Source: Paenibacillus pabuli NBRC 13638
GTDB taxonomy: Bacteria > Bacillota > Bacilli > Paenibacillales > Paenibacillaceae
DNA: 64,000 nucleotides
NCBI RefSeq assembly: GCF_001514495.1
Contig: NZ_BCNM01000006.1
Location: forward strand, 214,245 to 278,244
Direction of reading: 5' to 3'
Under the pieces are notes generated by a model. It saw only the letters and a list, made by a program, of their open reading frames with translations. It searched no databases and was not told where the DNA came from. The position numbers and the translations under genes were made by a program. This document shows positions 32,518 to 41,620 of this stretch, piece after piece (the stretch's first letter is position 1; each line of letters opens with the position of its first letter).

Positions 32518-33198
32518 TTGGAGAGTCTTGAACGGAATGCCATCGTGATTGGAGCTACAGGGCTTGTTGGTGGATTATTGGTGCGAAGCCTGCTAGAGCA
32601 TCCGGGATATCATCGAATTCGAGTGCTGGTCAGGCGACCGCTGGAATGGGAACATCCGAGGCTGGAGCAGCATGTTGTGGACTGGGAACAATTGGAGAGT
32701 TACGCAGGGCTGTTTGATGATGTGGAGGACTTGTATTGCTGCCTGGGGACAACGATTAAAAAAGCAGGCAGTCAGGAAAATTTCCGTCAAGTGGATCTTC
32801 ACTACCCCGTAAGAGCTGCCGCACTTGCCAAGGAGCAGGGAGTAACCCAAATGCTCGTCATTTCATCCATGGGCGCGTCTGCCGATTCCCGATTGTTCTA
32901 TAGTCGAACCAAGGGGGAGATGGAGGAGGCATTGTCGGCTATCGGTTTTCGTTCCTTGCATATATTCCGTCCGTCCTTAATCCTTGGCGATCGCAAAGAA
33001 AAACGGTTGGGAGAGAAGTTGGCTGCTCATGTCATGACATTCCTGGATCGATGGATGAAAGGCAGAGTGGATAAATACCGGGCAGTCCAGGCTTCCGCCA
33101 TAGCTCGAGCCATGATTAACATTGCCATGGTTCGAGCTATGGGGAATCACGTGTATTCCAATGACGTCATCCATGTGCTTGGTTTGGATGAGTCTTGA
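32518..33198 (+). CDS. NAD(P)-binding atypical short-chain dehydrogenase (NmrA/HTATIP2-like)
   Basis: About 226 residues. The N-terminus IVIGATGLVGGLLVRSL is the Rossmann GxxGxxG nucleotide site, VRRPLEWE the region that selects NADP, MLVISSMGASADSRLFYSRTKGEME holds Ser and the Y-S-R-T-K form of the YxxxK catalytic motif, and FRPSLILGDR follows. Similar to HTATIP2/YwnB-type oxidoreductases, whose substrates are mostly unknown. TTG at 32518 is chosen because of GGAGGGG at 32506-32512. Probably in one unit with the MFS gene. Confidence 0.85.
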   Translation: MESLERNAIVIGATGLVGGLLVRSLLEHPGYHRIRVLVRRPLEWEHPRLEQHVVDWEQLESYAGLFDDVEDLYCCLGTTIKKAGSQENFRQVDLHYPVRAAALAKEQGVTQMLVISSMGASADSRLFYSRTKGEMEEALSAIGFRSLHIFRPSLILGDRKEKRLGEKLAAHVMTFLDRWMKGRVDKYRAVQASAIARAMINIAMVRAMGNHVYSNDVIHVLGLDES

Positions 33199-33268
33199 GA
33201 TATTCATGTTTATCCGCTATCAAAATGAGAGTTAAGGATAGACGCTTCTTGCCTGAGCGGGATCGTGG

Positions 33269-33274
33269 TATAAT
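33269..33274 (+). promoter_or_regulatory. extended -10 promoter of the RidA-family gene
   Basis: TGGTATAAT gives a TGn-extended consensus TATAAT at 33269-33274; only a poor -35 is visible. It is 75 bases upstream of the start. Confidence 0.5.
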
Positions 33275-33348
33275 AAGCTTCAAAAATGAGTTCGAGACTT
33301 GTCTCCTCGCGGCGGCAGGACAGCGAACATGAAGGAGAGAACTCGTTC

Positions 33349-33723
33349 ATGAAAAAACCAATCTCCACCGATCAGGCGCCAGGCGCTATTGGTCCATACA
33401 GCCAGGCCGTTGATGCAGGTGATTTTATCTACACTTCCGGTCAGCTTGGTTTGGACCCGCATACGGGAGAATTCGGAGCGAATGTACAGGAGCAGACTCG
33501 TTTGTCCCTGAGCAATGTAAAAGCAATTCTGGAAGCAGCAGGTACGAGTATGGATAAAGTTGTGAAAACAACGGTTTTCCTGAAAGACATGAACGATTTT
33601 GTTCCGGTAAACGAAGTGTACAGCACATTCTTCGAACAACCTTATCCGGCACGCAGTGCGGTTGAAGTCGCTCGTCTGCCAAAGGATGCACTTGTGGAGA
33701 TCGAGGTCATTGCTCTGAAATAG
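33349..33723 (+). CDS. RidA/YjgF-family enamine/imine deaminase
   Basis: A 124-residue protein. GAIGPYSQAVDAGDFIYTSGQ is cut here into the parts GPYSQAV and YTSGQLGLDP, both hallmarks of RidA; PARSAVEVARLPKDALVEIE carries the conserved Arg that binds the carboxylate and the C-terminal Glu. RidA hydrolyses reactive 2-aminoacrylate and related enamines released by PLP enzymes. The length is exactly that of the family. ATG 33349 follows GAAGGAGAG. Single-gene unit with its own promoter and terminator. Confidence 0.93.
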   Translation: MKKPISTDQAPGAIGPYSQAVDAGDFIYTSGQLGLDPHTGEFGANVQEQTRLSLSNVKAILEAAGTSMDKVVKTTVFLKDMNDFVPVNEVYSTFFEQPYPARSAVEVARLPKDALVEIEVIALK

Positions 33724-33796
33724 AGCTGAAGGGTATTGCCCAGCAGGATCAGTATGTTGCATCATTTGATTTAATTCGCTTCAGGGTATGATACAT

Positions 33797-33839
33797 AAAA
33801 AGCCGATATCAGTTCAGCGTGACTGAAATCGGCTTTTTG
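33797..33839. terminator. bidirectional terminator between RidA and TspO-related genes
   Basis: AAAAAGCCGAT (33797-33807) pairs with ATCGGCTTTTT (33828-33838), with inner CAGT/ACTG pairs. T runs occur on both strands, so it serves both convergent genes. Confidence 0.9.
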
Positions 33840-33859
33840 AATTATTTGGGAAATGAGGC

Positions 33860-34618
33860 TCAGTCCCGATCCTGATTACGGGCGAAGAACAGCCATACCG
33901 CATAAATGGCCAGTACGATCGCAATGGTAATTGCCGTATAATATATGGAAGTGACGTCTTTTTGTTTGAGAGCAATGGCAATGTAAGCCCAGGTAAAAAC
34001 AAGTGGATACGCGCTGTCCCGGTAAGGGAAGCTCACGAATACAGCCAGCACCAGACCTACAATTAACATAATGATGGTCCAGGCAGGTTCACTGAGCCCG
34101 AAGCCATCCCATCCGACTTTATATAATAATACAGCCGTATTGATAATGGTTGCCACACTGACCCACCCCAGATAGATGCTGAATGGCAGCTTCACGAGCC
34201 AGATTTCGGCAGTCGTGGGGAGGGTAATTGCACGTGTTTTTACATACAGCATGATCAGGGACAGCAGTAACAGAACGATAATGACTAATGCGAGACCAAT
34301 GTGTAGATTTTGAAAAGCAAAGATCCACGCTACATTAAAGGCACAGCTTGCCAGGAACCAGTAACCGAGGCGGGTAATGGAATCCCTTTTCCACGAAGCG
34401 GGAACAAATTGATAAATGACAAAGCCTGCGAGCAGCAGATAGATCAGCCCCCAGATGGAGAAAGCATAACCTGCAGGTGTGAGCAACACAGGGTACATAT
34501 CCGATACTTCCTTGTTGGTCCTGCCACCGATCGGAAGTGCGTTGGAAAGGTAATTCACGACGATAACAGCAATAAAACCAATGGCATTCAACCACTTGTA
34601 TGGATTATTACGTGACAT
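33860..34618 (-). CDS. TspO/MBR-related membrane protein
   Basis: About 252 residues with seven or so hydrophobic helices. YPVLLTPAGYAFSIWGLIY and the following segment with WIFAFQNLHIGLA match the long tryptophan-rich sensory protein relatives of TspO (the classical TspO has 5 helices and 160 residues). TspO proteins bind porphyrins and take part in stress responses; the longer relatives are uncharacterised. AAGGAGG is 8 bases before ATG 34618. It shares a 215-base intergenic region with the divergent transporter gene. Confidence 0.75.
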   Translation of the reverse strand: MSRNNPYKWLNAIGFIAVIVVNYLSNALPIGGRTNKEVSDMYPVLLTPAGYAFSIWGLIYLLLAGFVIYQFVPASWKRDSITRLGYWFLASCAFNVAWIFAFQNLHIGLALVIIVLLLLSLIMLYVKTRAITLPTTAEIWLVKLPFSIYLGWVSVATIINTAVLLYKVGWDGFGLSEPAWTIIMLIVGLVLAVFVSFPYRDSAYPLVFTWAYIAIALKQKDVTSIYYTAITIAIVLAIYAVWLFFARNQDRD

Positions 34619-34833
34619 TGTGTTTCCTCCTTGGTTTAACGAAAATGAATGAACCACGGGTCAGTCTATAATGAATATACCCAGTTCTTTTGCATTCTAA
34701 TAAGAAGCCGCAAAAAATTCACAGGATCGTTGTCTAGCTATCCTGCGGTTTGCCGCTCTCTTATTCGCTGTGCTCCGTCTCAATGTACGCTGATTGAAAC
34801 AGAAATATGCCCCCTTCGGAGGAGGAAAAAAGG

Positions 34834-35799
34834 TTGTTTACAAGAGAAACAATGGAGAAGCAGCAAACGTGGTTTTATGTCGCTGCCCTGTTTGTAGGAG
34901 CGGTAATGGGACTGGGCGACCCTGATTGGGGGGAAGCACTGCATTATACGGTTTCACCTGTGCTTGCCATTTTGCTATACAGCATGTTTGCGCAGATTCC
35001 TTTTTTACAGCTCAAAGAATCTTTGTCCAACCTGCGATTTATTGGAGCTTTGCTAATCGCTAATTTTATCGTTGTCCCTGTAATTGTCTGGTTATTAACG
35101 TTGGTATTTCCCCAACCTCCCGCTGTACTCATAGGCGTGTATCTCGTACTGCTAACTCCATGTATTGATTACGTTATTGTTTTTACACAGCTGGGCCGGG
35201 GCAATGAAAAGCTGATGCTGGCTGCAACGCCAATCCTGTTTGTTATACAAATGGTCTTACTGCCGATATATTTGTGGTTGTTCATAGGGAAGGAAGCGGC
35301 AAGGGTGATGCAGGTGGGGCCTTTCGTGGAGGCTTTTCTGTTCCTGATCGTCATTCCGCTGCTGTTGGCAATCCTTACTCAAGTCTTGACCCGAGGCAAA
35401 GCTGGAGGAGAATGGGTGATGGACGCAACCGCTTGGCTGCCTGTACCCATGATGGCTCTGGCATTGATTGTGGTTGTCGCATCGCAGATCGGGAAGGTCT
35501 ATCATGATTTTGCTGTGATTGTGGATGTTCTGCCCATCTATATTATTTTTCTGATGGTTATGCCGTTCGTATCACGAATCATTGCTGCTCTGTTCCGTCT
35601 CGATACAGGTGCAAGCAGGGCCGTTATTTTCAGTGCAGGAACCCGAAATTCACTTGTCGTTCTGCCATTGGCACTTGCATTGCCACAAGAGTGGGCGACC
35701 ATTGCTGCAGCTGTGATTGTAACCCAAACGATCGTCGAGCTGGCTGGAGAATTAATCTATATTCGTGTTGTTCCTTCCGTCATATTGCGGGATCGATGA
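34834..35799 (+). CDS. BASS/ACR3-like transporter (arsenite or bile-acid symporter family)
   Basis: About 321 residues with ten membrane helices. LLTPCIDYVIVFTQLGRGN and the later FSAGTRNSLVVLPLALALP match the two discontinuous helices of the bile-acid:sodium symporter fold; the first includes a Cys at the place of the ACR3 arsenite-carrying Cys. No arsR or arsC gene is nearby, so arsenite export is possible but not shown. The site GGAGGAGG at 34818-34825 favours the TTG start at 34834; ATG 34807 and 34852 are alternatives. Confidence 0.72.
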   Translation: MFTRETMEKQQTWFYVAALFVGAVMGLGDPDWGEALHYTVSPVLAILLYSMFAQIPFLQLKESLSNLRFIGALLIANFIVVPVIVWLLTLVFPQPPAVLIGVYLVLLTPCIDYVIVFTQLGRGNEKLMLAATPILFVIQMVLLPIYLWLFIGKEAARVMQVGPFVEAFLFLIVIPLLLAILTQVLTRGKAGGEWVMDATAWLPVPMMALALIVVVASQIGKVYHDFAVIVDVLPIYIIFLMVMPFVSRIIAALFRLDTGASRAVIFSAGTRNSLVVLPLALALPQEWATIAAAVIVTQTIVELAGELIYIRVVPSVILRDR

Positions 35800-35865
35800 T
35801 CCTTTAGAATAGAAAAGAAGATCAGGGTGTATTCATCGAAATGAATGCTTATATGTAAAAAGGAA

Positions 35866-35909
35866 AGGGGCTATTCCCGGAGTCATGAACATGACGGGAT
35901 GCCCCTTTT
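35866..35909. terminator. terminator between the BASS-family and response-regulator genes
   Basis: GGGGC-ATTCCCG with TCATG pairs with CATGA-CGGGAT-GCCCC, followed by TTTTAT on the plus strand and TTTCCTTTTT on the minus strand, so it can serve both convergent genes. Confidence 0.8.
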
Positions 35910-35968
35910 ATCGTTTAACGAATCGAGCATGTTCTATTAGACGGATCACCACAGTGCCGACGGCTCAA

Positions 35969-37600
35969 TTAAGCATTTCCATCAGATAACGTTTTGCGGT
36001 ACTCCCCCGGTGTGATGCCCTCCATTTTTTTGAACACTTTACTGAAGTACTTCTCGTCTTGATAGCCGACCATCTCTGAGACTTTTGCAATTCGCAATGA
36101 AGGATTCTGTAACAGCAGCTTGGCGTTATTGATCCGCAGTTTGCCCAAATACTCCGACCAGTTCAATCCGAACTGCTGTTTGAATTTGCGTGAAATATAT
36201 TCGCGACTCAGGTAGAACCGTGCAGCAATCTGCTGTAGAGACAGGTCCTCCTGATAATGGGCATCCATATAACGTGCGATCTCACTCATCGGGTCCGGTG
36301 TGGCATGATGATGTGCAGTGAGGGCTTTTCCGGCTGCGAGCAACCGCTGTTCCAGCAGGGAGCGGAGTAAGGGCAGTGATAACAGTCCTTCACGATCCAA
36401 AGGTAATTCGGCGAATGGAATGGACTGTTCCTCTATCGCTTCATCTTCCTCCTTTGGTGGGGCGCCTGCGGCATCGTCGAGCCAACGACCAATCATCCAT
36501 TCCATCTCATCCATCCATTGCTGTATCTGCTCTGCTGTTACGACATCGAGCCGGGTGATGGGATCAATCCATTCGGCAACCGCATTGGACACGCTGGAAG
36601 CACGCCCGCTCATAGACGCGAGTCGTAAGGATTCCTCAAAGGTAGATAACCGCAGCCCCTTGTTTCCGTTGGAGGACTCCAATGCATCATGAATGCACTG
36701 CTTCGTTTGCAAGGCATTGCGTCGCCACAACCGCAAACTAGCTTCCTGATAGGCTCCCGAGGTTCCCGCAGGATAAAGCTCACAGCTGGATATACCAAAA
36801 TGAAGACGGCGCTGTATAGTCTGCTCCAGCCCATCGTTCACTTTTTCGAGAATGGTATGAAGTGACGAGCATTGACCCCAGTACAGGAGAACGACCTCAT
36901 CCGGTTGATCAAGCTGTCGGAACACGACACCTTCGGCAGGTGGGGACAACATCTCTGCACAGATATTCAGGACGGAGAATACAAGCAGGTCAGGCTGACT
37001 GCGGTATTTCGCCAAACATTCTGCATCCAAATGGGAAAGGCTGGTGACTGCCACACTGCAACTGTCGATCTGCTTGGGCAGATTCAATTCATCCCGCAGC
37101 CGCTGGAATTGGGTGTTGTTACTCCCGCGGCCAACGACCAGCTCCGTGAGCAGCCTGTCATGATAGTGTGGGCGCATCTGGTTAACTACCATAGATTGTC
37201 TGGTGGACTGCATCCGCACGGCATTCGCTTCTTTCCAGGCTTCAACGGCCCTGAATAAGGATGAATTCAGTTCATCTGCTTCAACAGGTTTGAGCAGGTA
37301 GTCTGTACCTCCATAACGAATCGCATGTCTGACCAGTTCAAAATCATCATACCCGCTGATGACCAGTACCTTGCTATGCGGGGCATGAACGGATATCCAT
37401 TCAAGCAGAGCCATGCCATCCTTGCCAGGCATTCGCATATCGCTGAGTACAATTTGCGGTTGGTGGGCTGTAATGGCGGCGACTGCCTCATGACCATCTG
37501 CCGCCTCATACAAGGTATCAATTCCTGCCGCATCCCATTGGCCAAGCAGCCGAATCGCATCGCGGACGTGTTTTTCATCGTCGACAATCAAGGCTTTCAT
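35969..37600 (-). CDS. YesN-type response regulator with AraC DNA-binding domain
   Basis: About 543 residues. The receiver domain occupies residues 1-120: DDE at 7-9 is the acidic pocket, Asp54 in VLSDMRMPGKDG the phospho-acceptor, and YLLKPVEADEL carries the conserved Lys. A long middle region of about 310 residues without recognised motifs follows. The last 100 residues are an AraC-type double helix-turn-helix (QQIAARFYLSREYISRKFKQ and then VSEMVGYQDEKYFSKVFKK). Such regulators switch on nearby sugar ABC transporter genes. ATG 37600 lies 5 bases after the stop of the partner kinase gene; GTG 37609 would overlap it but has no room for a ribosome site. Confidence 0.9.
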   Translation of the reverse strand: MKALIVDDEKHVRDAIRLLGQWDAAGIDTLYEAADGHEAVAAITAHQPQIVLSDMRMPGKDGMALLEWISVHAPHSKVLVISGYDDFELVRHAIRYGGTDYLLKPVEADELNSSLFRAVEAWKEANAVRMQSTRQSMVVNQMRPHYHDRLLTELVVGRGSNNTQFQRLRDELNLPKQIDSCSVAVTSLSHLDAECLAKYRSQPDLLVFSVLNICAEMLSPPAEGVVFRQLDQPDEVVLLYWGQCSSLHTILEKVNDGLEQTIQRRLHFGISSCELYPAGTSGAYQEASLRLWRRNALQTKQCIHDALESSNGNKGLRLSTFEESLRLASMSGRASSVSNAVAEWIDPITRLDVVTAEQIQQWMDEMEWMIGRWLDDAAGAPPKEEDEAIEEQSIPFAELPLDREGLLSLPLLRSLLEQRLLAAGKALTAHHHATPDPMSEIARYMDAHYQEDLSLQQIAARFYLSREYISRKFKQQFGLNWSEYLGKLRINNAKLLLQNPSLRIAKVSEMVGYQDEKYFSKVFKKMEGITPGEYRKTLSDGNA

Positions 37601-37605
37601 GTTAT

Positions 37606-39432
37606 TCACTCTCCCGCGTATAGTTTGACTATAATCTCCACGCCATTCGGTTCCAGATTGCCAATCGTAAGCAGCGCATTGTATCCGGGCGGTGAGTTCA
37701 GTTGGAGCCGGCGGATCACGTTACGCAGTCCAATTGACTCGCTCTCTTCTGTATCCTGAGTAGGGACGGAAGAGATGGATGTTTCCCGCAACCAACGTTG
37801 AATTTCGGATAACTTGTCTTCCGGGATGGATGGCCCGTTATTTGTCAGATGAATTTCAATCCAATCGTCAGGTGTCCTGCGGCTGGTGATCTGTATCCTC
37901 CCTTTACCGGGCTGGATATCGGCTCCATGTTTGAAATAATTCTCAATCAAAGGCTGCAAAGTCATTCTTGGCATCTCGGCGCGCAGGGTATCTCCCGCAA
38001 AATCCAGCTCAACTTCCAGGCGGTCACCGAACCGCTCTTTTTGCAGTTCCAGATAGAGCCGTGCATGTTCGGCTTCTTCGTGCAGCGTGACCTGCGTCTG
38101 GTCGCGCATGCTGTAGCGCAGCATTTTGGATAGCGAAGAGAGCAGTACATACACCCGTTGTCCTTGCTGTTGAAGCGCCAGTGTACCAATGGATTGCAAT
38201 GTATTGTACAGAAAATGGGGGTGAATCTGGGCTTGCAGTGCTTTAAGCTGATTGGTTTTATTGGCAATCTCCAAGCGATATTCCCGCAAGATCAAATTGT
38301 TCACCGTATCCATCATATCCCGAAAGTGGCGGGCGAGCACACCGATCTCATCTCGACTCGTCAACCGGATATCCACATGAAGACGTCCTGCCTGAATTTG
38401 GTTCATATAACGCATTAATTGCTTGAGCGGTCCAGTGATCCGAATCGAGATGAACAGGGTTGCCACAATGACCAATAACAGGGCAGCAATGGCGATCATG
38501 GCGTTATTCCACGTTAAGGTGGTGGCACTGGCGTACAGCGTTTCATTAGGAATCTGCTTGATAATGGTCCAGTTGGCAAATGGACTGCCTAATTGTTGGT
38601 ACACATACATCGAGTGATCTTGTTCAAAATGTCCCGACGCAGTCTGGGCTGTCCCTGTACCGGCACGTACTGAATTCAGCTCAGTCGCCGCCTCCTGCCT
38701 CAATACATTCGTTTCACTGACTTCCGACTTTCCTTCATAAATCATCTGGTTCTGATTGTCGATGACATAGATCTGTTCCTTTGCCGGATCATACAGTCTG
38801 CTGCATATTTCGGCAATCGTATCCATATTCAAGTCAATGGCGAGCACACCCAGTCGTTCAGTCGAAGGTACATCCTTGATCACACGATGAAGGGTGATTA
38901 CTGTTCTTGGAGGATCATCCGCTGAGGCCGCCTTGAAGCCGTAGGAATGACTAAGGTGCGCCGATTCGACCCAGATGTCCGGGTTGCTGCCAGCCGCTAT
39001 GCCGTGGAGCGAGTCAGAAAAGGCCTTTTTTCGCTCTTCCCGCTTTGGAAAAGGATTCGCAATCAATGTTGATTGATTGGCAACAAAAGAGTGCAAATAC
39101 AGCTGGAAAACATCCGGTACAGCTGCGCGGATCGTCTGCAAAGTGGTGTATACCTCGGCAACTGCTCGATAGTCACCTGGGATTTTCGCCAAATTTCGCA
39201 AAAAATTCGGATCATTGTACACAGCAAGCGAAGCTCTTGCCACATTATCCACATAATTGTTGAGATTGGTCGACGCCTGAAAGATCAGGCGTTTGTTCTC
39301 TTCGACAGCCTGCTCGCGCAGAGCAGTCTTGGTCTGGATAAACGTCATGCTGATGGATGCCAGCAGCGGAATCGTCGTGGCAATGAGCATAAAAGCGATG
39401 AGCTTGGTGCGAATACTGTAGTATTTTGACAT
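37606..39432 (-). CDS. YesM-type sensor histidine kinase
   Basis: About 608 residues: membrane helix 1 near the N-terminus (LIAFMLIATTIPLLASISM), an extracellular region of about 270 residues resembling a dCache sensor, helix 2 (AMIAIAALLLVIVATLFIS), a HAMP domain, then the His_kinase block with the phospho-acceptor in QIHPHFLYNTLQSIG and an ATPase domain with the N-type MTLQPLIENYFKHG and GLRNVIRRL. It is the partner of the response regulator that follows and probably senses an extracellular sugar. AAGGGGTG precedes ATG 39432. The permease gene at 39575 is divergent. Confidence 0.9.
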   Translation of the reverse strand: MSKYYSIRTKLIAFMLIATTIPLLASISMTFIQTKTALREQAVEENKRLIFQASTNLNNYVDNVARASLAVYNDPNFLRNLAKIPGDYRAVAEVYTTLQTIRAAVPDVFQLYLHSFVANQSTLIANPFPKREERKKAFSDSLHGIAAGSNPDIWVESAHLSHSYGFKAASADDPPRTVITLHRVIKDVPSTERLGVLAIDLNMDTIAEICSRLYDPAKEQIYVIDNQNQMIYEGKSEVSETNVLRQEAATELNSVRAGTGTAQTASGHFEQDHSMYVYQQLGSPFANWTIIKQIPNETLYASATTLTWNNAMIAIAALLLVIVATLFISIRITGPLKQLMRYMNQIQAGRLHVDIRLTSRDEIGVLARHFRDMMDTVNNLILREYRLEIANKTNQLKALQAQIHPHFLYNTLQSIGTLALQQQGQRVYVLLSSLSKMLRYSMRDQTQVTLHEEAEHARLYLELQKERFGDRLEVELDFAGDTLRAEMPRMTLQPLIENYFKHGADIQPGKGRIQITSRRTPDDWIEIHLTNNGPSIPEDKLSEIQRWLRETSISSVPTQDTEESESIGLRNVIRRLQLNSPPGYNALLTIGNLEPNGVEIIVKLYAGE

Positions 39433-39574
39433 CGGACACCCCTTCTGGTTGCAGGATAATAGAGGACAATATTTTACACCCAACTGTTCACCAGGGTCGG
39501 TGTTTCCCTGCCCGAGATTGGGGTTTAATAGAACAAGAGACCAATTTCATCCATCTAAAGAAGGGGAGAACGAT

Positions 39575-40456
39575 ATGAAGCATCGCAAGTCTTCACAGCT
39601 GTTACAGCAGCTTGTGTTCGTGGGTCCCTCCATCGTCTTTTTTATTCTCATTATCGTGGTCCCTTTCCTGCTTGGCATGGTATATTCCTTTACCGACTGG
39701 AACGGGGTGTCAGCTAACATTCATTGGGTAGGATTCGATAATTTTAAACAAATTTTCTCGAATGATCCCAAGTTTGTATCTGCGTTTTGGTTTACGGTGC
39801 GCTTCACCTTGGTTGGTGTCATCTTGACCAATCTTATCGGTTTTTTCCTGGCGTATTTCCTGACCAAACCGCTCAAGACGAGAAACATTCTGCGTACGAT
39901 CTTTTTTATGCCTAACGTGATCGGCGGGCTGTTGCTCGGTTTTATCTGGCAGTTCATATTTGTGAAAGGGTTTTCAGCAGTAGGCGATGTAACGGGTTGG
40001 TCTTTCTTCAACCTCCCATGGCTTGGAGATGAACCGACTGCCTTCTGGGGGATCGTCATTGTATTTGTCTGGCAGACCGCAGGGTATCTCATGGTGATCT
40101 ACATCTCGTCCTTGACCAACGTATCGCCTGATCTGCTGGAAGCTGCCGAAATTGATGGTGCCAGCCGCTGGCAGGTACTGCGCAGCATTATTTTTCCGCT
40201 CATTATGCCGGGAGTTACAATCTGTCTGTTCTTGGCAATCTCCTGGTCGTTCAAAATGTTCGATCTCAATCTGTCACTGACCAAAGGTGGACCGTTTGGA
40301 TCAACAGAGTCGGTAGCTCTGAATATTTACAACGAAGCTTTTGTGAATAATCGGTACGGCATCGGTACAGCCAAAGCGCTTGTATTCTTCGTAATCGTTG
40401 CCATTATCACGATGATTCAGGTACGTGTGACGAAGAGCAAGGAGGTGGAGGCATAG
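39575..40456 (+). CDS. CUT1 sugar ABC transporter permease (MalF/UgpA type)
   Basis: A 293-residue membrane protein with six helices. EAAEIDGASRWQVLRSIIF is the EAA loop that contacts the ATPase subunit. The family imports oligosaccharides. AAGGGGAG lies before ATG 39575. It is divergent from the YesM gene, which is the usual arrangement for a regulator that controls it. No ATPase subunit is encoded here, as is normal for CUT1 systems that share MsmX. Confidence 0.93.
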   Translation: MKHRKSSQLLQQLVFVGPSIVFFILIIVVPFLLGMVYSFTDWNGVSANIHWVGFDNFKQIFSNDPKFVSAFWFTVRFTLVGVILTNLIGFFLAYFLTKPLKTRNILRTIFFMPNVIGGLLLGFIWQFIFVKGFSAVGDVTGWSFFNLPWLGDEPTAFWGIVIVFVWQTAGYLMVIYISSLTNVSPDLLEAAEIDGASRWQVLRSIIFPLIMPGVTICLFLAISWSFKMFDLNLSLTKGGPFGSTESVALNIYNEAFVNNRYGIGTAKALVFFVIVAIITMIQVRVTKSKEVEA

Positions 40457-41293
40457 ATGGAAACGTCGAAAAATTATCGCTTCAGTACCATTGTAACCGA
40501 AATTATTATGGTGCTCATTGGATTATTGTTCCTGGTTCCGTTCTACTTCCTGTTTGTCAATTCGGTCAAAACGTTCGGTGACCTGCTTACCAATTCAGCT
40601 GCTTGGCCGGAAGCATTCCAATGGGGCAACTATGCGAACGCTTGGGAAAAAATCAAATTCCCGTCAGCGCTGATGAACTCGCTCATCGTTACCGTGGTCA
40701 GCAACCTGCTGCTGGTGTTGATCAGCTCCATGGCTGCTTACCGAATGGTACGCAGTGATACGCGCTTCAACCGGATTCTGTTCGGTATGTTCATTGCCGC
40801 CATGGTGATTCCGTTTCAGTCTATCATGATTCCGCTTGTTACTGTAACCAGTAATCTTGGACTCATCGACAGCCTGTTCGGACTCATCATCTGTTATCTT
40901 GGTTTTGGCGCACCGATGTCTGTCTTTCTGTTCCATGGATTCGTCAAATCCGTTCCTGTGGAGATTGAAGAGGCAGCACGGGTGGATGGAAGCTCAGTCT
41001 ACGGCGTGTTCTTCCGGATTGTATTCCCGCTCATGAAGCCGATGTATGTTACGGTCATCATTCTGAATACACTTTGGATCTGGAATGACTATCTGCTGCC
41101 GTCCCTGATTCTGCAAAGCTCCAATTTACGTACCATCCCGATTGCGACCTTTGCGCTCTTCGGACAATATACGAAGCAATGGGATCTGGCTCTGCCTGCA
41201 CTGGTGCTTGGGATTATGCCCATTATCATCTTCTTCCTGCTGATGCAGAAATACATCATTCAGGGGATTACCGCCGGATCAGTTAAAGGCTAG
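40457..41293 (+). CDS. CUT1 sugar ABC transporter permease (MalG type)
   Basis: A 278-residue six-helix permease with the EAA loop EEAARVDGSSVYGVFFRIV. It is the second half of the transmembrane channel. The ATG follows the upstream stop directly, and AGGAGG lies within the end of the upstream gene, so the two are translationally coupled. Confidence 0.93.
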   Translation: METSKNYRFSTIVTEIIMVLIGLLFLVPFYFLFVNSVKTFGDLLTNSAAWPEAFQWGNYANAWEKIKFPSALMNSLIVTVVSNLLLVLISSMAAYRMVRSDTRFNRILFGMFIAAMVIPFQSIMIPLVTVTSNLGLIDSLFGLIICYLGFGAPMSVFLFHGFVKSVPVEIEEAARVDGSSVYGVFFRIVFPLMKPMYVTVIILNTLWIWNDYLLPSLILQSSNLRTIPIATFALFGQYTKQWDLALPALVLGIMPIIIFFLLMQKYIIQGITAGSVKG

Positions 41294-41305
41294 GTGCGAA
41301 GGGTT

Positions 41306-41439
41306 GGAGCCGCTCCGGGATCATGTGCGCTTTCGGTCGCTGTTGCTCCTCGGTGGCCTGAATGAATTAAGGCAAAGAAGCCACCGAGTATCAAAGGCGA
41401 GTGCTCCGCTCCTCCAGCGCATCATGATCCCTCCGCTCC
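41306..41439 (+). other. large imperfect hairpin between permease and binding-protein genes
   Basis: GGATCATGTGCGC (41318-41330) pairs with GCGCATCATGATCC (41417-41430) with a single bulge, and inside it CTCGGTGGC (41349-41357) pairs perfectly with GCCACCGAG (41380-41388). The outermost ends are GGAG- and CTCC-rich. No T tract follows, so it is not a simple terminator. It may stabilise or separate the mRNA so that the binding protein is made in excess. The remaining bases to 41620 contain no gene. Confidence 0.6.
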
Positions 41440-41620
41440 GACCTCGCACGGAGGTGGGCAGGGGGAGTCATGCCCGCATAGCTTGGGCCTGCTCCTGGGT
41501 GGAAAGACCAAGGGCGATGGGATGAAAAGACGCAATTGTGTGAGCACTTCCTCTGAGGAGGAATGATATATTCTCGGGGGGAAGCTGTTATACTGAAACT
41601 ACTATAGGGAGAGTGTATGT

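Noticed and set aside
37325..37759. Plus-strand frame of 144 codons across the YesM/YesN junction
   Set aside because: Antisense to two well-supported regulatory genes and without start signals.
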